This document shows, in pieces, positions 34,665 through 43,593 of a stretch of 64,000 nt of DNA. The first letter of the stretch is position 1; every line of letters starts with the position of its first letter. Both the position numbers and the translations under genes were made by a program. Location of the stretch: positions 1-64,000 of the forward strand of contig NZ_MUNW01000055.1 in the NCBI RefSeq assembly GCF_002002725.1, given 5' to 3'. The stretch is from Sinorhizobium sp. A49 (lineage in GTDB: Bacteria; Pseudomonadota; Alphaproteobacteria; Rhizobiales; Rhizobiaceae). The notes under the pieces were generated by a model. It was not told where the DNA came from. It ran no database searches and was given only the letters and a program-made list of their open reading frames with translations.

Positions 34665-35288
34665 ATGTCTGCATTGTTGTTCGCAAAAGGCCTGCTGCTC
34701 GGCCTCGCCATTGCCGCTCCCCTCGGCCCGATCGGCGTCTTGTGCATCAATCGCACGCTCGAACGCGGCTTCTGGGCCGGTGTCGCCGGTGGATTGGGAA
34801 CAGCGCTTGCCGACGCCAGCTACGCGCTGCTGGCAGCCGCCGGCTTTGCCGCATTCGCGACCGTTCTCGCCACGGTGTCGACGCCGCTCAGCCTTGCCGG
34901 TGGCGCGTTCATGATCTGGCTCGGCTGGCGAGGGCTGCAACCGAGCCCGGTCGTAGCCACAGCCAAGGTCGGAGCGCGCGATCTCATCCAGACGACCGCA
35001 GCGACCTTCCTGCTGACGATCGCCAATCCGCTGACGATCCTGTCTTTTGCCGCGTTCTTTGCGGTCCTTGGTCTGGCGAAAGCCGGCGGACTTGCAAACG
35101 CCACCGTCGTCGTTGCCGGCGTCTTCCTCGGCTCGCTCGCCTGGTGGATGCTCTTGAGCGGCGGGATTTCCCTAGCCCGAACCCGCCTGCCCGACAGTTT
35201 CGTCACCTGGGTCTCGCGCCTTTCAGGCTTGGTGTTGATTGCCTTCGGCGCAATCGCCATCGGCTCGGTCGTGGTAAGCCTCTTCTAA
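34665..35288 (+). CDS. LysE/RhtB-family amino acid exporter
   Basis: A 207-residue inner-membrane protein with about six hydrophobic helices. The N-terminal motif GLAIAAPLGPIGVLCINRTLERGFWAG is the conserved family signature (kept in form, with proline and glycine in the first loop). LysE/RhtB proteins export amino acids such as lysine, arginine or threonine. The preceding Lrp gene, three bases upstream, suggests induction by the exported amino acid. The substrate cannot be told from the sequence. Confidence 0.9.
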   Translation: MSALLFAKGLLLGLAIAAPLGPIGVLCINRTLERGFWAGVAGGLGTALADASYALLAAAGFAAFATVLATVSTPLSLAGGAFMIWLGWRGLQPSPVVATAKVGARDLIQTTAATFLLTIANPLTILSFAAFFAVLGLAKAGGLANATVVVAGVFLGSLAWWMLLSGGISLARTRLPDSFVTWVSRLSGLVLIAFGAIAIGSVVVSLF

Positions 35289-35321
35289 GGTAACACCCGA
35301 AGGAGGCCACGCCGCCGGTGG

Positions 35322-35738
35322 CTATTCAGCCGCAGGCCGGGTGCATTCGACATGCCACCATTTCGGGCGCCCGCCTCCATAGCTGTGCGAGACCGGGATG
35401 AGGTCGACCGCGTTGGTCTTGTCGAAACAGCCCAGCATCAATGCGACGACGGGCGCATCGTCGATCGCTCCGATCGTGCTGCCGCAGGTGCCGCAGAAGG
35501 CCCGGCTGGAGTAATCGGAGGAGCGGTAGGTTGCGGGCGCTCCTCCAGGCCCGGTCCAGGCCACGGCTTCGCTTGGGAATTCGACCCAGGCAACGGTCAG
35601 CGCGCCGGAATGCTTTTGGCACAGCTTGCAGGAGCAAGTGTGCGGCTTTCCAGCACGCCCCTGCGCCTCGAAGCGGATGGCCCCACATATGCACCCACCC
35701 GTGTGAGGCTTGATCTTCTTGGTCACGGCTTTCGCCAT
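35322..35738 (-). CDS. GFA (CENP-V/GFA) domain zinc protein
   Basis: A 138-residue protein of the glutathione-dependent formaldehyde-activating (GFA/CENP-V) family. The zinc-binding cysteines are all present: C16 and C18 in GGCICG, C35, C37 and C40 in CSCKLC, and C82 and C85 in CGTCG. Members bind S-hydroxymethylglutathione or other glutathione adducts; most, including this one, have no demonstrated enzyme activity. It is convergent with lysE and divergent from the hydrolase gene. Single gene. Confidence 0.9.
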   Translation of the reverse strand: MAKAVTKKIKPHTGGCICGAIRFEAQGRAGKPHTCSCKLCQKHSGALTVAWVEFPSEAVAWTGPGGAPATYRSSDYSSRAFCGTCGSTIGAIDDAPVVALMLGCFDKTNAVDLIPVSHSYGGGRPKWWHVECTRPAAE

Positions 35739-35822
35739 TGGTTACCTCCAGTTGCAGTTTCGAATCAACCGCAGCATAACTTGCGAAAAGCAGTTTCGTG
35801 TAGCCGCGCAAAGACACACTCC

Positions 35823-37292
35823 ATGAGGGCATCCATGCGTATGCTGTTAGCGATATCGACCCTGATCTTCGGTAGCTGCATCACGGCGCCGGCAATGGCT
35901 GACGAAGACCCTCGATCGCCCGCAAGTCTGGCGGCGACCATAGCTGCAGTGGAAAACGGTCTCGTGCAGGCGGTCTCGATTGCCGGAGAGGCCGCAAAGA
36001 CGCGGACCCTGGAAGACGAAATGGCGCGGCTTCACGTCCCGGGCGTCAGCATTGCGGTGCTGGACGATGGCAAGATCGCCTGGGCGAAGGGCTATGGCGT
36101 GACCCGCGCCGGCGGCCCGCCGATCACGCCGGATACGATCTTTCAGGCGGCATCGATCAGCAAGCCCGTCACGGCCCTTGCAGCGTTGCGGCTGGTCAAT
36201 CAAGGCAAGCTCGATCTCGACCGCGACGTCAACGAGCAGCTTCAGGGCTGGAAACTCGCTGCGCCTGCGGGAAGCCATGTCACCTTGCGCAATCTGCTCT
36301 CACATACCGCCGGAACGACGGTGTCCGGCTTTCCCGGCTATTCGGCCGGAAAGCCGGTCCCGAGCATCGAAGACGTTCTCCTCGGCCGGTCGCCGGCGAT
36401 AACGAAACCCATCCTCGTTGACACGCAACCGGGAACCGTTTGGCGCTATTCCGGCGGGGGCACAACGGTCGTCCAGAAGCTGGTCGGCGATGCAACCAGC
36501 CGAACCTTCGCCGACGTTTTGCGCGAGACGGTTCTCGATCCCGTTGGCATGGCGCGCAGCAGCTTTGCCCAACCGCTCGGCGAAACGGCGCTACAGACCG
36601 CGGCGTGGCCACATGATGCCGCAGGCGATCCGATCCCAGGCGGCCCGCATACCTACCCCGAACTCGCCGCAGCGGGGCTTTGGACGACGCCGAGCGACCT
36701 TGCCCGCTTCGCACTCGCGGTGCGCCGTGCGGCCATCCACGCGCCAGACGGATTGTTGCCACCCGCGCTTGCCGACGCAATGTTGACACCCGTGAAATCC
36801 GATTATGCCCTCGGCTTCAGCATCCGCGTCACGTCGGGTGTCCATAGCTTCTCGCACAGCGGCAGCAATGCCGGCTACGAAAGCATGCTCGTCGCGTTTT
36901 CCGGAAGTGGTGACGGCGTCGTGATCATGGCCAACGGACAACAGGGCGGCGAGTTGATCGGTGAACTGGTTCACAGCGTTGCGGTCGCCTACGGCTGGCC
37001 CGGCTATCGCAGCATCGAGCGGCCAAGCATTCCGGTTTCCGCGGACAAGGCCGCAAAGCTGGCCGGCGAATATCAGGTTCAGGACCGGGGCACGTTCTCG
37101 ATCGCCGCAAGCGCCGGGCAGCTGTCGGTTTCGCTGAAGCAAGGCATCAGCGAACCGCTCTACGCAATGTCGCCAGACGCATACTTCATCCTTTCACGCG
37201 ACAGAGTGTTCCATATCGATGATACCGGCCCGACGCTGAAGGGGCGGATGGTCAACGGCCCCTTAAGCGTCGATTTCACAAAAATCCAATGA
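35823..37292 (+). CDS. Secreted serine hydrolase, beta-lactamase class C / D-peptidase (S12) family
   Basis: A 489-residue exported protein with signal peptide (about 1-26, ending APAMAD). The S-x-x-K nucleophile motif is SISK at 111-114, the second motif is the YSG in VWRYSGGG, and the late HSGSN (about residue 345) replaces the KTG motif in the HxG form found in esterases and D-aminopeptidases. A ~110-residue C-terminal beta domain follows the catalytic domain. It may hydrolyse esters, D-amino-acid peptides or beta-lactams; resistance activity cannot be inferred. The start could also be the ATG at 35835, shortening the signal. Confidence 0.85.
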   Translation: MRASMRMLLAISTLIFGSCITAPAMADEDPRSPASLAATIAAVENGLVQAVSIAGEAAKTRTLEDEMARLHVPGVSIAVLDDGKIAWAKGYGVTRAGGPPITPDTIFQAASISKPVTALAALRLVNQGKLDLDRDVNEQLQGWKLAAPAGSHVTLRNLLSHTAGTTVSGFPGYSAGKPVPSIEDVLLGRSPAITKPILVDTQPGTVWRYSGGGTTVVQKLVGDATSRTFADVLRETVLDPVGMARSSFAQPLGETALQTAAWPHDAAGDPIPGGPHTYPELAAAGLWTTPSDLARFALAVRRAAIHAPDGLLPPALADAMLTPVKSDYALGFSIRVTSGVHSFSHSGSNAGYESMLVAFSGSGDGVVIMANGQQGGELIGELVHSVAVAYGWPGYRSIERPSIPVSADKAAKLAGEYQVQDRGTFSIAASAGQLSVSLKQGISEPLYAMSPDAYFILSRDRVFHIDDTGPTLKGRMVNGPLSVDFTKIQ

Positions 37293-37364
37293 ACGTGGCA
37301 ACGGCCGTGCGTCTTGCGGTGACCCTCCGCTCCTGACCTTGCTGGCGCCGATCACGCACCGCGC

Positions 37365-38369
37365 TCAATAGAACCATTGACCGATGTCGCGAAACGCGCG
37401 TTTGCTCTGGTCGCGCCTGTTTCCGTCCCGCGCAGTCTGGCCATCGCCGATCGGCAGGCTGAAGCCGAAGGGCTCGGACGGTTCGCCGCCCCTGTCTGCC
37501 CAGTAGGCATCGAGATCGGCGACCATCATCCGCCGACGTTTGCGCCGCCGGCGATTGATCACGTGCCTTTCGTTGGAGACGGCATAGAGGTGCGAAGCGT
37601 TGCCCTCGGAGGCGAGTCCCTGGAGCGTGAGCAGAACGGCATCCTTTGGCCGTAAGCCACCGAGGTCGCGGGTCGCGGTAATCAGCGCCCGTTTTCCGTC
37701 GCCGCCGCGCGGCCCCTGCATGCCGCCGATCACCAGGCTATAGGCATCGTCCCCACAGCGCACGAAGGCAAAACTGACGGTACAAAGCGCGTAGCGATCA
37801 CTTTGCCGGCTGAGCCTGATCGCAAAGGCACCCTCGTGGCGGCCGCCGCAATGATCGGCGAGCAGCAACTGGACGCGGTAATTTTCGCCACGTCCGCCGA
37901 CCGTTCCCATCTCCATCGATGTGCCACGCCACAGCGCCATCAACGATCGGCGCGACAGAACTTCGCTCGCGACATCGAAGTGGTTCATCAACAGTTCAAG
38001 ACGCTGGCTTGAACGCGCACCGTGCAACAGAAATGTCGGCACAGACTTTCGGATGAGATCGTCGTGCGGAAGGCCCAATTTGTAGCGATCGCCGAACGCG
38101 CCGAGAAAGGCGAGCCAGCGCGTCGTCAAGACAGGGTGGCGGGCAAGGCGCATCGAGAAGACGACCGCACGCTTCAATGTCAGCCGCCCGCCGAGTTTGA
38201 GAACCTGCCATAGGATCTGCCGGCCCGACCGACCGCGTTCAGGCATATTGGCGGCGGCGACAAAGCCGACGGAGGATGACTGGGTTTCCGCCCTGCCACC
38301 GCTGACGTCTGAGGGCGATGGCAAGTCCGATCGAGCGTTACATTCCTGCAAACGACCTTCCAGGGACAT
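37365..38369 (-). CDS. VirK/YbjX family protein (DUF535)
   Basis: A 334-residue DUF535 protein. The family core is clear from about residue 50: RLARHPVLTTRWLAFL, the HYxxL-region equivalents, LLLADHCGGRHEGAFAIRL, CTVSFAFV, VIGGMQGPRGGDGKRALITATRDLGGLRPKDAV and the basic RRRKRRRMMVADLDAYWADRGG block. In enterobacteria VirK/YbjX proteins are linked to virulence and to resistance to membrane-active peptides; the mechanism is unknown. ATG 38369 is chosen over an upstream start at 38450 because the extra residues are low-complexity. It lies just downstream of the histidine kinase gene on the same strand, with a 222-base gap. Confidence 0.82.
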   Translation of the reverse strand: MSLEGRLQECNARSDLPSPSDVSGGRAETQSSSVGFVAAANMPERGRSGRQILWQVLKLGGRLTLKRAVVFSMRLARHPVLTTRWLAFLGAFGDRYKLGLPHDDLIRKSVPTFLLHGARSSQRLELLMNHFDVASEVLSRRSLMALWRGTSMEMGTVGGRGENYRVQLLLADHCGGRHEGAFAIRLSRQSDRYALCTVSFAFVRCGDDAYSLVIGGMQGPRGGDGKRALITATRDLGGLRPKDAVLLTLQGLASEGNASHLYAVSNERHVINRRRRKRRRMMVADLDAYWADRGGEPSEPFGFSLPIGDGQTARDGNRRDQSKRAFRDIGQWFY

Positions 38370-38591
38370 GATGTAATTCCTTGAAAGCAAATGCTTGTCC
38401 AAGCATCGCCGGGATATCCGGCGCCGCTGGGTTTGCCTGCTGTTTGTCAAGGGAATGCGGAGAAGTGATCGGGAATCGAGCGCCTGTTGGCGGGGTTAGC
38501 CATCGGCATGCGCCAGGCCGGCGCGCGGCTTACGCCGAACGCGGCGGAACGAATGGCAATCAGGCCCTGTTCAAGCGGATGCCGATGGTGT

Positions 38592-39764
38592 TCAGGCGAG
38601 GCTCTCGCGCGGCAACATGATGGTGATCATCGCCCCGCCACCTGGGCGTGCTCCAAATTCCAGCCGGCCGCCATGTGCCTTGGCAATGGCCTGTACCACG
38701 GAAAGCCCAAGTCCCGTCCCACCGGTTGCCCGCGAGCGGGACGCGTCCCCGCGCCAGAACAGGTCGATCGAGTGTGTCGAGACATCGTCCGGCAAGCCCG
38801 GTCCACGATCGAGCACGCGAATGAAAGCCTCATCCGCGCCACGTGCGCCGGTTTCGCAGCGCAGCACGCCGCCGGACGCCGCATAGCGGCAAGCATTTTC
38901 GACGAGCGCTAGCAACGCCTGGCGCAGACGCTGGGAATCACCCGACACGACAGCCGGGACAAGCGCCACCTCCAGCGAGAGACCGGCGGACGCAAGGATG
39001 GTACGGGATGCGCCGAGCACCTGCGTCGCCTCGGCAGCGAGATCGACGGCGCCGCGCTGTGTTACGAGCTTCTGGCCAGCGGCGAGCGAGAGCGTGCGCA
39101 GGTCCTCAACCAGCGCGGACAGCCCTTCGACCTGCACGAGCAACTGCCGCACGCGCTCCTGTTCGAGCGGGAAGACACCGTCAGCCATGCCCTGGAGGTT
39201 GCCCTGCAGGATCGTCAATGGTGTGCGCAGCTCGTGGGCCACCGCCATCGTGTTGAAACGCAGACGGCTTTCCATGCTTTCGAGTTCCGCCGCCAGTTCA
39301 TCGAAAGTCCTGATCAACGTCGCCACTTCTTTCGCCCCCTTCCCAACGGAGCCGACACGGACTGCGAAATCGCCGGCGCGCAGACCTTCGGTCGCCTGGG
39401 CAAGGAGTTCCAGCGGGCGGCTGATTTTGCGAGCGAGCCAATAGCCGATGAGGCTGCAGGTTGCCGCCGCGAGTGCGCCAAAGGTGATGATCGACAGATC
39501 GATCTCGCTGTCGCCCCATTCGTTGATTCGCGGAATTTCCTTGATGAGCGCTTGAAGATGTCCGTCCTGAGGCATGCGGCCGGCATTGATATCGTTATAG
39601 GCTTGCGCCGCGCTGCGCGGCATATTCTCGAGCATCCGTTCCTCAAGATCCGACTCGCTCCAACTGACGCCGAAATAGACAATACAAACACTAACCACGA
39701 GCAGGATCGCCTGCAGCATTGCGGTGAGAACGCTGAGCGGCAACCGCGATATTCTGATTCTCAT
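38592..39764 (-). CDS. Sensor histidine kinase (BaeS-like)
   Basis: A 390-residue inner-membrane kinase. Helix 1 is at about 10-32 and helix 2 at about 88-108, bounding a periplasmic loop of only ~55 residues; a HAMP domain follows (ISRPLELLAQATEGLRAGD). The phosphorylated histidine is H177 in AVAHELRTPLT, and the ATPase domain has NACRYAA, DRGPGLPDD and GGTGLGLSV. It overlaps the response regulator gene by four bases, forming one operon. The short sensor loop suggests sensing in or near the membrane. Confidence 0.94.
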   Translation of the reverse strand: MRIRISRLPLSVLTAMLQAILLVVSVCIVYFGVSWSESDLEERMLENMPRSAAQAYNDINAGRMPQDGHLQALIKEIPRINEWGDSEIDLSIITFGALAAATCSLIGYWLARKISRPLELLAQATEGLRAGDFAVRVGSVGKGAKEVATLIRTFDELAAELESMESRLRFNTMAVAHELRTPLTILQGNLQGMADGVFPLEQERVRQLLVQVEGLSALVEDLRTLSLAAGQKLVTQRGAVDLAAEATQVLGASRTILASAGLSLEVALVPAVVSGDSQRLRQALLALVENACRYAASGGVLRCETGARGADEAFIRVLDRGPGLPDDVSTHSIDLFWRGDASRSRATGGTGLGLSVVQAIAKAHGGRLEFGARPGGGAMITIMLPRESLA

Positions 39765-40462
39765 CTCGGCTCCACGAACCGGTAGCCGACGCCACGCACC
39801 GCGGTGAAGAAACCGCAGGCACCGAGATCTTCGAGCTTGCGGCGAAGGTTGGCGATATGGGTATCGACGGTGCGCGCCAGCGCGTCGCTGTCGGGAAGGC
39901 AGGCGTCGAGAATGTCGGCCCGGTCGAACGCGTGCGTCGGGCGGCGGATCATGTGCGCGAGGATTCGAAACTCGCTGAGCGTCAGCGGCAGGGACTGTCG
40001 CTTGCCGGTGGTTTCTACAAAGGCCGCGTGGGCATCAAGGTCGACCTCGACATTTTCGAAGCGCAACACCGTGGCGCCAGCGCCGTTTCGTGTCCGCCGC
40101 AGCACTGCGTTGACGCGGGCCACGACCTCCTGCGGGTTGAACGGCTTGACGACATAGTCGTCCGCACCAAGCCTCAACCCCGTCAGCCGATCCAGATCCT
40201 CGGCAAGGGCCGTGACCATGATCGTCGGCGTGTTGCTCTCGCGGCGGATGCGCGCCAGCACCTCGAAACCGTCGAGCCGCGGGATGCGGACGTCGAGGAG
40301 AACGAGGTCAGGCGAAAGCACGGAATGATGGGTGAGCGCGGTTTCTCCGTCCGCCGCCCGCACCGTCCGGAAGCCGTCACGCACGAGGTAAGCATCGAGG
40401 ATCTGCGCGATCTCCGGCTCGTCCTCGACCAAAAGGATGAGACCCTTGTCGACCATCTGCAA
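39761..40462 (-). CDS. OmpR-family response regulator (BaeR-like)
   Basis: A 233-residue regulator. The receiver domain has the acidic pair E13/D14, the phosphoacceptor D57 in VLLDVRIP, and K106 in VVKPF. A winged-helix DNA-binding domain (about 135-230) ends in LRRKLEDLGACGFFTAVRGVGYRF. It precedes and overlaps its kinase gene, and is divergent from the fabZ gene at 40813. Targets may include fabZ, the PAP2 gene or the DUF535 gene, but no operator was identified. Confidence 0.94.
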   Translation of the reverse strand: MQMVDKGLILLVEDEPEIAQILDAYLVRDGFRTVRAADGETALTHHSVLSPDLVLLDVRIPRLDGFEVLARIRRESNTPTIMVTALAEDLDRLTGLRLGADDYVVKPFNPQEVVARVNAVLRRTRNGAGATVLRFENVEVDLDAHAAFVETTGKRQSLPLTLSEFRILAHMIRRPTHAFDRADILDACLPDSDALARTVDTHIANLRRKLEDLGACGFFTAVRGVGYRFVEPR

Positions 40463-40812
40463 ACTCCTCGCGCATGTGTTGTGGCAATGAGCTTATGGGA
40501 TGAAAAAATTCGGGTTGCAATTCATCCTGGCAGCGCTCGACACCGTCGCCGGGCGTTCCGCATCAAGCGTTCTTCGTTTCTCCGCCATTTCTTGACAAAT
40601 TACGCCGAGTGTCCCCCTGGCACCGTCGGATCCAGTGTCGCACGCACGGTGAACGTGCCCACGAATGCCGATTTTGCGGCCTCATCCCGTTCCACCGACC
40701 CACGTAACAAAAGACCCGGAACGCCCTAGGGATCCCGGCCAAGCAAGCGGCGCTGCCGCTTCCCGCTCGAAGGCTCGCTCAGGGCCACCACCAAACCCAA
40801 GGGGGAATTCTC
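40463..40812. promoter_or_regulatory. Divergent region between response regulator and fabZ
   Basis: A 350-base non-coding stretch. It must hold the promoters of the two-component operon and of fabZ. A TTGACA hexamer lies at about 40594-40599 in the fabZ direction, but no good -10 lies at the right distance. A GGGGGAA ribosome site sits 7 bases before the fabZ ATG. No gene, tRNA or repeat is seen. Confidence 0.4.
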
Positions 40813-41301
40813 ATGCCTGTAGAAACGAGCGAACTGACGTCAGCCGCCATCGGCAAGATCTTGCAATGTATCCCGCATCGTTATCCCTTTCTGCTGGTCG
40901 ACAGGCTCGTTTCGATCCGCGGCGAAGAAGGCTGCATCGGGATCAAGAACGTTTCGATGAACGAACCGCAATTCCAGGGGCACTTCCCTGGCAATCCGGT
41001 CTTTCCGGGAGTGCTCATCATCGAGGGCATGGCGCAAACTGCCGGTGTCATGTGCGCCGCCGCCAAACTTGCCGAGGGCTTGACGCCAAAGATCATCTAC
41101 ATGCTGACGGTGGACAAGGCGCGGTTTCGCAAGCCCGTTCGGCCGGGTGACGTCATCGAGTATCACCTGACGAAGCTGGCCTATCGCCGCAATGTCTGGC
41201 GCTATAGCGCCGAGGCACGCGTCGATGGCGCATGCATTGCGCAGGCCGAGATCTCGGCATACCTCGAGACGGAGAAACAGCGGTCCGACGCCGCGGCTTG
41301 A
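40813..41301 (+). CDS. fabZ: 3-hydroxyacyl-ACP dehydratase, FabZ family
   Basis: A 162-residue hot-dog-fold dehydratase. The catalytic histidine is H57 in QGHFPGNPVFPG and the catalytic glutamate E71 in IIEGMAQ, both in the expected positions; the N-terminal IPHRYPFLLVDR block is typical of FabZ. It dehydrates 3-hydroxyacyl-ACP in fatty-acid elongation. Because it stands outside any lpxD-fabZ-lpxA cluster it is probably a second copy with a special role, for instance in a long-chain or lipid A acyl chain. It is followed by the PAP2 gene after 261 bases. Confidence 0.94.
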   Translation: MPVETSELTSAAIGKILQCIPHRYPFLLVDRLVSIRGEEGCIGIKNVSMNEPQFQGHFPGNPVFPGVLIIEGMAQTAGVMCAAAKLAEGLTPKIIYMLTVDKARFRKPVRPGDVIEYHLTKLAYRRNVWRYSAEARVDGACIAQAEISAYLETEKQRSDAAA

Positions 41302-41562
41302 ACGTTCATTGCCCGCGGCAGGCAGCGATCCGAACAGTCATCCGCTCTTCTCCTCCGCGAAAGGTGCCGCATCGCGCCTCCTTCGTTTCCGGGCCCACAA
41401 CGATGACCGGGCGAAAAACTCTGCCCGGCAGCCTGCCGCCGCACAGCGAATGCTGATGCGTCTTCCGCTCCGAGCCTTCTCCAGTTGCCCGCCCATCCTT
41501 GACAGTCACCAGCAATTCTCGCGCTCGCCCTCCTCCTATTTTCCCTATCGCGAGCATTCGGA

Positions 41563-42360
41563 ATGTCCAGCATCCTGCAACCCACCACGACACCTGCTGC
41601 CGGCCATTGGCGGCGGCTTGCCAATCCCCGGACATGGCCCGCCCGACTGCAGGCCCAGATCTACCACCACCCTGTTCAGGCGGCCGCCTCGGCAACGATG
41701 TTTGCAGGCTTCGTGTTCATGGCTTTTCCCGGCATCGATCTGGCCGTGTCACGCTGGGCGACCGCAGGCAACGCAGACTTTCCGTTGTCGCGGGAGCACA
41801 CGCTGCGTCTGCTGCGTGATTTCAACCGCGTGATCCCGATCTTGCTCCTGCCCGCGCTTGCGGTCATGCTTGCCGTACAGATGGCCCGGCCGCGCGCGTG
41901 GCTGCCACGTCCGCATAAAATATTGTTCTTCCTGACTTTCTATGCGCTCGGCCCAGGGCTCGTCATCCAACTACTGAAAAGGTTGGTCGGCCGCGCCCGC
42001 CCTTCCGAGATCGTCGAGTTCGGCGGAACCCTGCCGTTTACGCCCGCCTGGCAGGTTTCCGGCGCGTGCTCGCGCAGTTGTTCGTTTGCGTCTGGCGAAT
42101 CGGCGACGGCGATTGCCTTGATCGCCTTGGCATTCTTCCTGCCCCTGGCTTGGCGTTGGAAGGCGGTTGTCGCCCTGGTGCCTGTCGTGCTCGTCTTCTC
42201 GCTCAACCGTATCGCCTTCGGCGCGCATTTCCTCTCGGATGTCGTGCTCGCCTGGCTGCTGATGCTCTGGATCATGCTGTGGCTGTGGTCCGTGTTTGCA
42301 GGCAATGGCGCACGCATCGATGCCGCGCTAACGCGTGGCCGATACCCCATTGCAGCCTGA
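41563..42360 (+). CDS. PAP2-family membrane phosphatase, possible lipid phosphatase
   Basis: A 265-residue membrane protein with about five to six helices. The phosphatidic-acid-phosphatase motifs are K139-x6-R146-P147, S177-G178-E179, and R216-x5-H222-xxx-D226. The middle motif has glutamate (SGE) where soluble and most PAP2 enzymes have histidine (PSGH), a variation that occurs in some lipid A phosphatase-like members. The catalytic nucleophile H222 and its aspartate are intact. The likely substrate is an undecaprenyl or lipid A phosphate, or an ordinary phospholipid. Next to fabZ on the same strand; convergent with the LacI gene. Confidence 0.8.
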   Translation: MSSILQPTTTPAAGHWRRLANPRTWPARLQAQIYHHPVQAAASATMFAGFVFMAFPGIDLAVSRWATAGNADFPLSREHTLRLLRDFNRVIPILLLPALAVMLAVQMARPRAWLPRPHKILFFLTFYALGPGLVIQLLKRLVGRARPSEIVEFGGTLPFTPAWQVSGACSRSCSFASGESATAIALIALAFFLPLAWRWKAVVALVPVVLVFSLNRIAFGAHFLSDVVLAWLLMLWIMLWLWSVFAGNGARIDAALTRGRYPIAA

Positions 42361-42399
42361 CATCGACGCCGACCTTGCCGCCGGCCGCTTGGCTTTTGA

Positions 42400-43401
42400 T
42401 CAGGCGCTGCGCACCGACCGGCGCCAGACGAAGGGGGCGTTAAGCCGCAATGATTGCGATTGCCCGACGTCCTCGCTCATCAGCCACGCAACCGCCGCCG
42501 CCGCGATCTCCTCGATCGGCTGGGAGAACGTGGTCAGGTCGTAGGAACTCCAGGCGGCCTGCGGAATGTCGTCGAAGCCGACGACACAGAGATCCTCCGG
42601 GATCGACAGCGAAAACTGATGCCGGGCCGCATCCATGAAACCGAGCGCGACAAGATCGGTAACGCAAAAGACAGCATCCGGGCGCTCGCGACGGGTCATC
42701 AGCCGCTGCGCCAGGACCTTGCCGCTTTCATAACCCGTCGGGCCGAAGCGCTCGACGGTCACATCGAGCCCCTGGTCCCGCGCCGCTGCGACAAAACCCG
42801 CTTCTCGCGTCATGAGGCTCGGTGTCCCGGCCTCCGAATTGGCAAAGGCAAGCCGGCGACAGCCGGCCCGCAGGAACGCTGTCACGACACTTTGCGCCGT
42901 ATCATCGTCGTCGAGGTTAATTCTGAGCGGGCCTTGGTGCTCGTCGTCGCGATTGATCAGAACCAGCCGCTGGCCGTTTCTGACGCAGAGATCGACGAGC
43001 GACTTGTCGGGCATGCCAGATAGCACGATCGAGGCGTCGGCGCGGTACCGGATCGCCTGGCGCAACGCCATGTCGACGCGTTCGTCGGATCGATCCGTGT
43101 TGACGATCATCGCGATTTTGCCGGCATTCTGCAGCTGCTGCGTCAGCGCCTTGATCAGCGCCGAACGGTAGGGCGTGCCCATGTCGGACACGACGAGGCA
43201 GACAATGCCGCTTTCGTTGCGCATCAATCCGCGGGCCAGATGGTTGACGTGATAACCGAGCGCTTCGGCCGCCTCCATGACCTTGCGGCGCGTCTCCGGC
43301 GCGATGCTGGCGCCCGCTGTGAACGCGCGCGAAACGGCGGAGCGGGAAACGCCGGCCTTCCTTGCCACTTCCTCTGCACTGACGAATATCTTGTCGCTCA
43401 T
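42400..43401 (-). CDS. LacI-family transcriptional regulator
   Basis: A 333-residue LacI/GalR regulator with a clear helix-turn-helix (SAEEVARKAGVSRSAVSRAFT, kept in form) and hinge helix NHLARGLMRNESG; the effector domain is of periplasmic-binding type. The ATG at 43401 is chosen because MSDKIFVSAEEVARKAG is a standard family start; the frame is open a further 42 bases. It faces the Fbp/Afu-type ABC operon across 192 bases that contain palindromes with a TGCA core, so it very likely represses that operon. Confidence 0.93.
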   Translation of the reverse strand: MSDKIFVSAEEVARKAGVSRSAVSRAFTAGASIAPETRRKVMEAAEALGYHVNHLARGLMRNESGIVCLVVSDMGTPYRSALIKALTQQLQNAGKIAMIVNTDRSDERVDMALRQAIRYRADASIVLSGMPDKSLVDLCVRNGQRLVLINRDDEHQGPLRINLDDDDTAQSVVTAFLRAGCRRLAFANSEAGTPSLMTREAGFVAAARDQGLDVTVERFGPTGYESGKVLAQRLMTRRERPDAVFCVTDLVALGFMDAARHQFSLSIPEDLCVVGFDDIPQAAWSSYDLTTFSQPIEEIAAAAVAWLMSEDVGQSQSLRLNAPFVWRRSVRSA

Positions 43402-43453
43402 CGTGACCCACCATTGCACGGCTTTGCAAACTTCTTGCAACAAATATCAGGCC

Positions 43454-43553
43454 TGTGCAAGCTTGCACAAACCCAATCGATTAAACTTTCCACTTTCGGC
43501 CGAAGTCGGATTGACAACATTCCGATCCCTGTGACACTTTGCACGCGCTTGCA
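43454..43553. promoter_or_regulatory. LacI-type operators and promoter upstream of the Afu/Fbp-type operon
   Basis: TGTGCAAGCTTGCACA at 43454-43469 is a perfect 16-base palindrome. A second, imperfect one, TGCACGCGCTTGCA, lies at 43540-43553, 41 bases upstream of the binding-protein ATG. A TTGACA at 43511-43516 gives a -35 box, with a weak ACACTT at the -10 distance, so the second operator would cover the transcription start. This layout allows looping repression between two sites about 85 bases apart. Confidence 0.7.
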
Positions 43554-43593
43554 TTACTGCGATGTGGAGGCATCGCACCATTGGGAGGAAATT

